Positions 52,957 through 60,600 of a stretch of DNA of 64,000 nucleotides are shown here, in pieces. The notes beneath the pieces were generated by a model. The model searched no databases, was not told the DNA's origin, and worked only from the letters and a program-made list of their open reading frames with translations. Both the position numbers and the translations under genes were made by a program. The stretch's first letter is position 1; each line of letters starts with the position of its first letter. The stretch is from Chitinophaga sp. SYP-B3965. Its GTDB lineage: Bacteria; Bacteroidota; Bacteroidia; Chitinophagales; Chitinophagaceae. The stretch spans positions 1,922,001-1,986,000 of the forward strand of contig NZ_WJFD01000001.1 of the NCBI RefSeq assembly GCF_009647655.1, read 5' to 3'.

Positions 52957-53943
52957 ATGAAATCGCTATCCACGCTACTGCTCATTTTAGCATCCTTTAG
53001 CACATTTGCACAATTTAAAAACCCGGTATTCGATCATGATTTCCCTGATCCGAACCTCATACAGGGAAAAGATGGTTATTACTATGCCTATTCCACACAG
53101 GTGAACTGGAAGCGGGATAGCTTAGGCGGCCCTTATATCATTCCTATTATCCGTTCAAAAGACCTGGTGAACTGGCAATTCGTTGCACCTGCACTCGCTC
53201 AAAAACCAACCTGGAAAACAGCAGGTGGCATATGGGCGCCGGATGCGGCGGAATATAAAGGGAAGTATTATCTCTATTATTCCTTTTCCACCTGGGGCGA
53301 TCCCGATCCAGGTATAGGACTGGCCATCAGCGATAAACCGGAAGGACCCTTTACTGATAAAGGCAAACTATTCCTGAGTAAAGAAATAGGCGTGGCCAAT
53401 TCCATCGATGCTTTCTTCTTTGACGACAAAGGCAAACCTTATCTTTTCTGGGGAAGTTTCCATGGCATCTACGGTGTGCCTTTGTCTGATGATGGTACTG
53501 CCATTAAAGGAGACACTTTCCGCATTGCCGGTAATGCTTACGAAGCCACTTACATTTACAAGCGCAAGGGATACTACTATTTCATCGGTTCTGTAGGCAC
53601 CTGCTGCGAAGGCGCTAAAAGCCGTTATCATTTAAAAGTAGGCAGAGCTAAGTCCATCAAAGGCCCTTACCTGGATCAATCCGGCAAACCTTTGTTAAAC
53701 AACGGTGGTACATTACTGCTGGAAGGCAATAAAGGAGAAGAAGGATTTGCAGGGCCGGGGCACAACGGCGATATCATCACAGATAAAGCCGGGGACACGT
53801 GGCTGTTATATCATGGATTCAGAAAAGAGAATGATAAAAAGGGCAGGGTAATGCTGCTGGATAAGATCACCTGGGAAAACGACTGGCCGGTGATGAAAGC
53901 AGCCGTACCGGGACTGGAAATACAAAAGGCACCGGTATTTTAG
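52957..53943 (+). CDS. GH43-family glycoside hydrolase
   Basis: 328 residues with a signal peptide (MKSLSTLLLILASFSTFAQ). Five-bladed propeller with FDHDFPDPNLIQGKDGYYYA (catalytic base Asp region), GGIWAPDAAEYKGKYYLYYS (pKa-modulating Asp region) and NAYEATYIYKRKGYYYFIGS (general-acid Glu). Probably an arabinofuranosidase or xylosidase; the exact bond is unknown. No SusCD gene next to it. Confidence 0.92.
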   Translation: MKSLSTLLLILASFSTFAQFKNPVFDHDFPDPNLIQGKDGYYYAYSTQVNWKRDSLGGPYIIPIIRSKDLVNWQFVAPALAQKPTWKTAGGIWAPDAAEYKGKYYLYYSFSTWGDPDPGIGLAISDKPEGPFTDKGKLFLSKEIGVANSIDAFFFDDKGKPYLFWGSFHGIYGVPLSDDGTAIKGDTFRIAGNAYEATYIYKRKGYYYFIGSVGTCCEGAKSRYHLKVGRAKSIKGPYLDQSGKPLLNNGGTLLLEGNKGEEGFAGPGHNGDIITDKAGDTWLLYHGFRKENDKKGRVMLLDKITWENDWPVMKAAVPGLEIQKAPVF

Positions 53944-54032
53944 GTTTGTCGCATTATCCCTAAAAGTTGGCAGATTCAGCCATGTTTTTAGATGTTGAAT
54001 TGATTTACATTTAAGTTCTAAAACTAATTATC

Positions 54033-54455
54033 ATGGCAAGAGTTAATCCTTACTTAGCATTCGATGGCAACTGCGAAGAAGCTTTCAACTTCTACAAGTC
54101 TGTATTTGGTGGTGAATTCTTAGGTGGAATTTCAAGATTCGGCGATATGCCCTCTGAGCACTATTCTCCCGGACAGGAAAAACATGTGATGCATGTAATG
54201 TTACCGATCGGGGATGGCACTTCTCTTATGGGCAGCGATACGCCCGGGCCGGAAGCTGCCGGAAAAGATCATAACATCTCTATTGCGGTATCACCGGATA
54301 GCGAGGAAAGTGCCAGAGAGATCTTTAAGGGCTTATCCGCAGGCGGAACGGTGATCATGCCAATAGACCAGGCGCCATGGGGAGCACTTTTCGGAATGCT
54401 CACAGATAAGTATGGATTTAAGTGGATGGTTAATTACGACGCCAACAGTAAATAA
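54033..54455 (+). CDS. VOC family (PhnB/glyoxalase-like) protein
   Basis: 140 residues, ARVNPYLAFDGNCEEAFNFY followed by KSVFGGEF, and the C-terminal WGALFGMLTDKYGFKWMVNY. It is a paralogue of the protein at 4537-4965, sharing the FYKSVFGGEF block and C-terminal signature. Function unknown. Single gene closed by a strong terminator. Confidence 0.85.
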   Translation: MARVNPYLAFDGNCEEAFNFYKSVFGGEFLGGISRFGDMPSEHYSPGQEKHVMHVMLPIGDGTSLMGSDTPGPEAAGKDHNISIAVSPDSEESAREIFKGLSAGGTVIMPIDQAPWGALFGMLTDKYGFKWMVNYDANSK

Positions 54456-54476
54456 TCTTAATCTTCCCCCTGTCAT

Positions 54477-54524
54477 GAACTGTGCAGAAGGCTTTATCAA
54501 GGCCTTTCGCACAGTTCATTTTTA
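54477..54524 (+). terminator. Terminator of the second VOC gene
   Basis: GAACTGTGCAGAAGGC (54477-54492) pairs with GGCCTTTCGCACAGTTC (54501-54517) with one bulge and a small mismatch, followed by ATTTTTATTT. It insulates the conflict-system operon downstream. Confidence 0.8.
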
Positions 54525-54545
54525 TTTACGTTAATCGAAAAGCAT

Positions 54546-54553
54546 TATATTTG
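54546..54553 (+). promoter_or_regulatory. Candidate -7 box of the CHAT-MoxR-vWA operon
   Basis: TATATTTG is a perfect TAnnTTTG box about 90 nt before the CHAT start codon and just behind the previous terminator. The -33 region is weak (TTTA about 20 bp upstream), so expression may need an activator or be low. Confidence 0.45.
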
Positions 54554-54643
54554 ATTTAAAGTGCCCTCTTGTTATATTAATATATTCTAATATTAACCGA
54601 TACCCCTTATTCCGTTTGCATTTTTTGGCCCCAGATTAGCGTT

Positions 54644-56677
54644 ATGCCTGAAAGAAAGGAAATATTATTATTCGTTCATTCCAGTATTGAACTGCCGAAT
54701 GTAAAAAATGAATTAATTGCCATCAGGGATAGATCACCTGTATCCGGCAAGGTGGAAGTGCGGGAAAACGGCGCTACCAACTTTGATGCGCTGGACAAAG
54801 CATTAAGGAATCCCTATGACCAGGACTGGATGACCATGCTGCATTACGCTGGACATTCTTTTAAAGATGGCATCATCGTAGAAGAGAATGGTCAGCATAA
54901 GGTACTGGGGGTAGATGCACTGAAGGTAATGATCAAAGCGCATAAGGTTTTTCGCTTTGTATTCCTGAACAGCTGCAATGCTGCTAATATTGCCACACAG
55001 TTCCTTGAAGCCGGCGTTCCATTTGTAGTAGGTACAACCAGTGAGGTGAAGGATACGGATGCGCTCCTGATAGCGACAAAATTCTATGATTACCTTAGCC
55101 AATCGCCCTGTAGTATCCCTAATGCATTTAAACTCACTAACGAATATTTCATTGCACATAAAAACGATCTTTCAGTGCTGCTGAAAGATCTGTTTGGTTC
55201 ATTCAGCGACGACCTCACCGGTGATAACGGATGCCGTACTTTAAAACTCAAAGGCCAGAGCAAAGAAAACGATTACCCATGGAAACTGTACATCCGGGAA
55301 GATGTAGCTGCTGCATTACAAAAAGCGGCAGCAGCAAGAAGTGCGGAAGAGCATAAATTACTGGAAAGAACAAATGAATGGACACTTGTTCCGCAATACA
55401 AAATTGAACTAAGCAATGATCTGAATAGTGATTACCAGCATAAGATCCTTTGCCTCTACACAAAAAAATCTGAGAAATATTATACCGCTTTCAAGAATTG
55501 TTTTTCAACACCCGGCCAGAAACATATCCTGATCCAGGGCGTATGGGACCTCTTTGAGGGCAAGCCTTACAGGCAGGAGCTGTTTGAACAGGAATTAGAG
55601 GCAGCCCATGCAGTGATCCACCTCGTGGAAGGACCAGATTACTTACAGGAAAAATATATCATTAGCTCGCTTCAAAAGATAAACAACATAAAGGCACATG
55701 CACGCATACCCATTGCCGCTTTGCAGGACGCCCCTTTTAAAGCAATGGGCTGGTACCAGCAGGCTATTGAACTGGAGGCCAATGCCACTGCAAAATTCTT
55801 TGGACCCACTTTCCCGGAACTGGTAAAGAAAATACCGGCAGCAGATCAACTGGGCAAGATCCAGAATGCCTTAACATTTTACAGTGAGAGCCTGCATAAT
55901 TTCCTCTTTCAACATACAGATACTGCAGATCCGGAACTGCTGTCAAAAGAATTAATAAGAATGCCTTTTGATATTGAACAAGGCAACATTTCCAATATAT
56001 TCAATACCTGCTCGCACAAAAAACTATTCTTCTCTCATATAGAGGGTACGGAGAATTGCGCGCAGGCCCTTATCATACAAAAGATCAGGGCTTCAAAAGG
56101 CATTCAGCAAAATGTTAAATCTATTCGCATCTCCCTCCTGAAACCGGCACCGATACTTACAACAGACGCTTTCTGGGAAGAAATGATGCGCGTCACAGAC
56201 ACGCCTAAGTTTGGAGACAAAGCCCAATATCCCCTTAAATGCATTCATGCCCTCCTGGGGAAACTTAAACAAGATGATGTAGTGATAGTGATGGAAGATA
56301 TTACAGACGCTCACCAGGAATTGTATAAGGAAATACAACAAACATTCTGGAACGACCTGGTGGCAGAATTCAAAGCCAATCATATAGGTACCCATCTTTT
56401 TGAAAATGCCCTGCTGTTCATTATTGTCAACTATCACAAGGACGTTAAAGAACTGCCCTCTTTTGTTCCATATGATGAGGCGGCCAGTTTCAAGATCTCC
56501 CCTGTTACCTGTATTTCCAAGGCTGAATGGCAATACTGGTATGTTTCGCAGGCGATCTTCCTGAAAAAACTCCCGCACAAAGACAACTACTACAGGAAAG
56601 AAGTAATGATGGACATCTGTAAATCCCTTCGCGTAAAACCCAATATAATAGACGAAAAGGTCCTTAAATATGATTAA
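54644..56677 (+). CDS. CHAT protease with TIR-like and degenerate STAND (iSTAND-like) domains
   Basis: 677 residues, no signal peptide or membrane helix. CHAT domain about 1-190 with the catalytic pair visible: His 71 in MLHYAGHS and Cys 111 in VFLNSCNAA. A TIR-like segment follows at about 265-365 (HKILCLYTKKSEKYYTAF, then RQELFEQELEAAHAVIHLVE). The C-terminal part (about 440-650) looks like a STAND NTPase, but the P-loop position reads SHIEGTENCAQAL, without GK(S/T), while a Walker B-like DDVVIVMED (544-552) remains; so nucleotide hydrolysis there is unlikely. The gene overlaps the MoxR gene by 8 nt. Probably a cysteine protease effector with a signal-adaptor part. Confidence 0.8.
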   Translation: MPERKEILLFVHSSIELPNVKNELIAIRDRSPVSGKVEVRENGATNFDALDKALRNPYDQDWMTMLHYAGHSFKDGIIVEENGQHKVLGVDALKVMIKAHKVFRFVFLNSCNAANIATQFLEAGVPFVVGTTSEVKDTDALLIATKFYDYLSQSPCSIPNAFKLTNEYFIAHKNDLSVLLKDLFGSFSDDLTGDNGCRTLKLKGQSKENDYPWKLYIREDVAAALQKAAAARSAEEHKLLERTNEWTLVPQYKIELSNDLNSDYQHKILCLYTKKSEKYYTAFKNCFSTPGQKHILIQGVWDLFEGKPYRQELFEQELEAAHAVIHLVEGPDYLQEKYIISSLQKINNIKAHARIPIAALQDAPFKAMGWYQQAIELEANATAKFFGPTFPELVKKIPAADQLGKIQNALTFYSESLHNFLFQHTDTADPELLSKELIRMPFDIEQGNISNIFNTCSHKKLFFSHIEGTENCAQALIIQKIRASKGIQQNVKSIRISLLKPAPILTTDAFWEEMMRVTDTPKFGDKAQYPLKCIHALLGKLKQDDVVIVMEDITDAHQELYKEIQQTFWNDLVAEFKANHIGTHLFENALLFIIVNYHKDVKELPSFVPYDEAASFKISPVTCISKAEWQYWYVSQAIFLKKLPHKDNYYRKEVMMDICKSLRVKPNIIDEKVLKYD

Positions 56678-57683
56678 TACAATTAGCAGCTACACTGGTA
56701 CAGCATTGAAAAAAGCAGCAACTGATCTTGATATCCAGGGCAATGAGATAGGTATTATCCAGCCCTATCATGCCAATAAGGATATCATTAAGGCCGTGGA
56801 ATATGCCCGCCTCCTGCAACGCCCTCTCCTCCTTCGCGGAGAACCCGGATGCGGAAAAACCAGGCTGGCGCAGGCAGTTGCTTATGAAATGTATGGAAAG
56901 GATTATCGCAACTACTTTTTTGAGTGGTTCGTGAAATCCACTTCAAAATCAAAGGATGGCCTCTACTCCTACGATCACCTGGCTCAGCTGCGGGACATAC
57001 AGGCAGGCATAAAAAAACCTAAAACAGAGTACCTGGCTTACGGGGAAATCGGCAAGGCCTTTCGGACAGAGCAGCAGGCTATCCTGTTGATAGATGAAAT
57101 AGATAAAGCCAATATAGACTTCCCTAACGACCTGCTGCTGGAACTGGATCAGAACCGCTTTGATATCCCGGAACTGGATGAGCCGGGTGCGGAACGGGTG
57201 ACTATACGGGCCAAAGTACCACCCCTGGTATTCATTACCAGTAATGATGAAAGAGAATTGCCGAACGCATTCCTTCGCCGCTGCATCTTCCATTACATTG
57301 GTCTGGATCAGAAAGAACAGAAGCAATTGTGGATAGACATTGTTAAGTCTCATCAGCAATCCAATATCGAGCAATACATGGCAACGCAACCCACTAACTA
57401 TGTGCTGCACAATCCCTTGCCCGATGGCTCCATCGAAGCACTGGTGAGCCGTTTTTCCAGCCTTGTACAAAACATGCGGGACGGGAACGCAGATAAAACA
57501 CCAGATACCAGTGAATTGCTGGACTGGGCAAAGATCCTCCATTATTACTGGGCAACAGATAACAACGGAGATGAAGAAAGTGTGATAGAAGCCGCGCTGA
57601 AAGATGAAAACAAACTGGAATACAAAGAGGTACTGCTGAAAACACTCAATGATTACAAACAGTTTGCCCCGGATAAAATATGA
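56670..57683 (+). CDS. MoxR-type AAA+ ATPase
   Basis: 337 residues. Walker A GEPGCGKT (57-64), Walker B ILLIDEID (138-145), sensor 1 TSN (190-192) and arginine-finger region FLRRC (201-205). The insert and lid resemble MoxR ATPases that act as chaperones for vWA proteins. All ATPase motifs are intact, so it is the energy-driven component of the trio. It overlaps the CHAT gene by 8 nt and the vWA gene by 4 nt (ATGA), giving strict translational coupling. Confidence 0.93.
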   Translation: MINTISSYTGTALKKAATDLDIQGNEIGIIQPYHANKDIIKAVEYARLLQRPLLLRGEPGCGKTRLAQAVAYEMYGKDYRNYFFEWFVKSTSKSKDGLYSYDHLAQLRDIQAGIKKPKTEYLAYGEIGKAFRTEQQAILLIDEIDKANIDFPNDLLLELDQNRFDIPELDEPGAERVTIRAKVPPLVFITSNDERELPNAFLRRCIFHYIGLDQKEQKQLWIDIVKSHQQSNIEQYMATQPTNYVLHNPLPDGSIEALVSRFSSLVQNMRDGNADKTPDTSELLDWAKILHYYWATDNNGDEESVIEAALKDENKLEYKEVLLKTLNDYKQFAPDKI

Positions 57684-60600
57684 GACAATCAGTTACATCC
57701 GTTAAAAGTGAACCTTTCTTCCTGGACCTTTTCCAGCGTGCACGCCACGAGTTATCACTGGAGTTGGACTATATGCAATACAGCCATTTCCTGAAATGCT
57801 TCCTCTTAACAGAAGTACAAACGGAAGAAGACCTGCTGTTCCTTTGCGAATCTCTCTGGCTGCCAAATCCTCAATATAGGACCGCCTTCCGGAAGCTCTT
57901 TGACGATGCCTTGCTCCGGTTCAGGCAAAATACTCTGGAGCCGCTGCGCGCCATCAGAACAGTTGTTCAAAACGACCCGGTACAGCCGGCTACACCACCA
58001 ACTCCTCAACAGGGTGCGCAGCCAATACAGGAAGTGGTGCCTAAAGTACCCCCTGCCCCCCCTCCACCACCTTCTGTCGCAACTACTACGCCCCCGGTCA
58101 TTACAGAATGGCCGGAGATCCGGTTAAAAGTAAAAGACAGCGCAACAGGTTTCTCGGGTTATCAACAGGAAAAACATGACAGTACTTCCTATAGCAATAT
58201 ACCCTTTCTGTTTTCCGTTGAAAAAGCCTTGCCATTCGGGATGCGAAAAGCAGCCCAGTTATGGACGCGGTTGCCTGCGCCCCCCCATATCACAGCAACA
58301 GATACATTGGACGTGCAGGGGCTGATCAGGCAGAAAGTAAATGATGGCGTATTTCACGAATTACTGTACGAAACCGTTAAAAGCGGGCGGCAGCAGATCG
58401 TTTGGCTAACAGATCACCAAGGGTCCATGAATCCCTTTGCCGCATGGGAAGATTCCCTGCTGGATATTGTAAAGGATAATAAACAAACGGAATCCGTGCA
58501 CCGGTACTTCTTTCATGATTTCCCTGCGCAAAAGGCCAATAAAGATTTTCTGCTCTTCACCAATGCAGCGCACACTGCTTCCGTTACCTTAGCAAAGGAA
58601 GCCCGCAAGAGAAAATGGAACAGGCAAACCCTCATTATTATATTCAGCGACGGTGGCGCTGCACATCAGAAAAAAGATGATGAACGGGTGAAGGTTTTCT
58701 TTGAATTGAATGAAACACTCCGTTGTTTCACCAACCGCCTGTTATGGATCAATCCTGTTCGTCATACAGATCATACCACCGCACAGGTGATCTCTTTTTT
58801 CATGAATATGATCTACCCGGATACTCTTGCCATCAGCCGCATGGTAGCCGGACTGCCGCCACTCAAAGTGCCCACTGCCGCTTTACCACAAACCAATCTT
58901 TTCTCAGATAAGTACAGTATCCTCCATTCCTTTAACAAAGAGGAAGACAGGATGGATAAAGCCAGGACAGAAAGTTTCCTGGAACGTTATCCTTCAGATG
59001 CACATTGGTGGATGGCCTGCCACCTCACCTACCCCATTGCACTCACAGCAGACCTTGTACACCAGGTCTGGGTCAATTTCAAAAAAGATGAAACCGGTCA
59101 CCAGGCAGACATTCCTTTATGGGTAGCGGACGAAGTACTACATTCTCCCCTCGTGAGAGAAATGGGGAATGGTCTTTACGAGATGTATCCCAAAATAAGA
59201 GAAGCCCTGCTGACATATCTCCGGGAGAAAGAATCCATCTGGGGCCCTGACCGGGAAAAAAGGCTGGCAGAATTTGTACAAGATTACCTCCGCTTCAGGA
59301 GGGCCAAAGTACCTACGGAAGCATTGGCAGTAGCAGAAACCCTGAACTACAAAGTACTGCTGGAGGAAACAGCAGTACTGATGAAAGAAGTAGACCATTT
59401 ATTGGCGCTGGCCAACCAGACGGCCAATAAACAGGAAAAACTCCAGGCACAGCAAAAAATAGCCGTGCTGCTCAATATCAATAAAAGCCGGAAGCTGTTG
59501 GCCAGTACCACTGGAGACGCCATTGGCACCCTGAAAGATGGCCAGGCGGAGAAGACCTCCAGCACGCTGGATCCTTTAGACCTCTTATCCACTATCAACA
59601 AACTGCAAAAAGTACCTGATCTAAGCAATCCCGTTAAGATCAATGAATACCGGTCATTGTTCCTGCACCTTCAGCAAACGGAAAATGCAGGAGAAGGTTT
59701 CGTGGTGAATTTATCACCTGCTGCTCAGGCAGAATTGATCACAGATAAATTGGTTACCGTTCATACTGCATCAGAAAAACCAGAGGTCTATGCTTTACTG
59801 GTGGGCATTAATAATTATAAGCGCAAACCACTGGAAGGTTGTGTGAATGATGTGGAGAATATGGAATCATGTCTACGCAAGATGCCGGGGCGGCTGAACT
59901 TGCTAACACTCAAGGAAGAACAAGCTACGAAAAAAGCCATCGTATCGGCCTTCCGGTCTTTCCTATCAAGGGCACGACCACAGGACACGGTGTTGGTATA
60001 CCTAGCCGGGCTGGGCACGAAGGAATATGCTGCAAAACAATTCATTTCAGTCAGCGACCTTCATGAATGTTTTATTACCTATGATGGAAATTCATCCGTA
60101 TTTTCTGACTTTCTTCTGAATAGTCTGGAATTGATGTTCCTCTATTATGAATTATATCAAAGCACCAATGTGCATATCCTTAGTATTTATGACTTTTCCT
60201 CTTCCTTTGAAAACTATCCCAAGTTTACAGAAAAAAAGAACTTCAACAACGTAAAGACACGCCATCTGACAGATACAGGTGGCAGGCCCTTCCCGCAAAG
60301 AGAAGCAAGTGGGTTTATTTTTCCGGATGAAGTATACAACGATGCATGGAACAGGATTCCGTATACAAATTTATCAGCTAGTAATTACAAAAGTACAGCA
60401 ATAGAAGCCCAGGCCCTTAATGGGGTAAGGGTTGAAGGAGTGTTTACCCGGCAACTTATACAGGAATTGCTGGAAGCAAATTTCAGGATCTCATACGTAG
60501 ACCTCGCATATAAGGCCTCTTCCTACACCAAACCATTATACCGCCAGGTAGTGCAGCTTTATGTAAATGAGACCGATGGTAACCTGGCCAGTAACAATTT

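Noticed and set aside
59780..60600. An active caspase (C14) protease
   Set aside because: The positions of the catalytic His and Cys read Leu and Ser (LAGLGT, YDFSSSF). The fold is kept but the catalytic pair is not.
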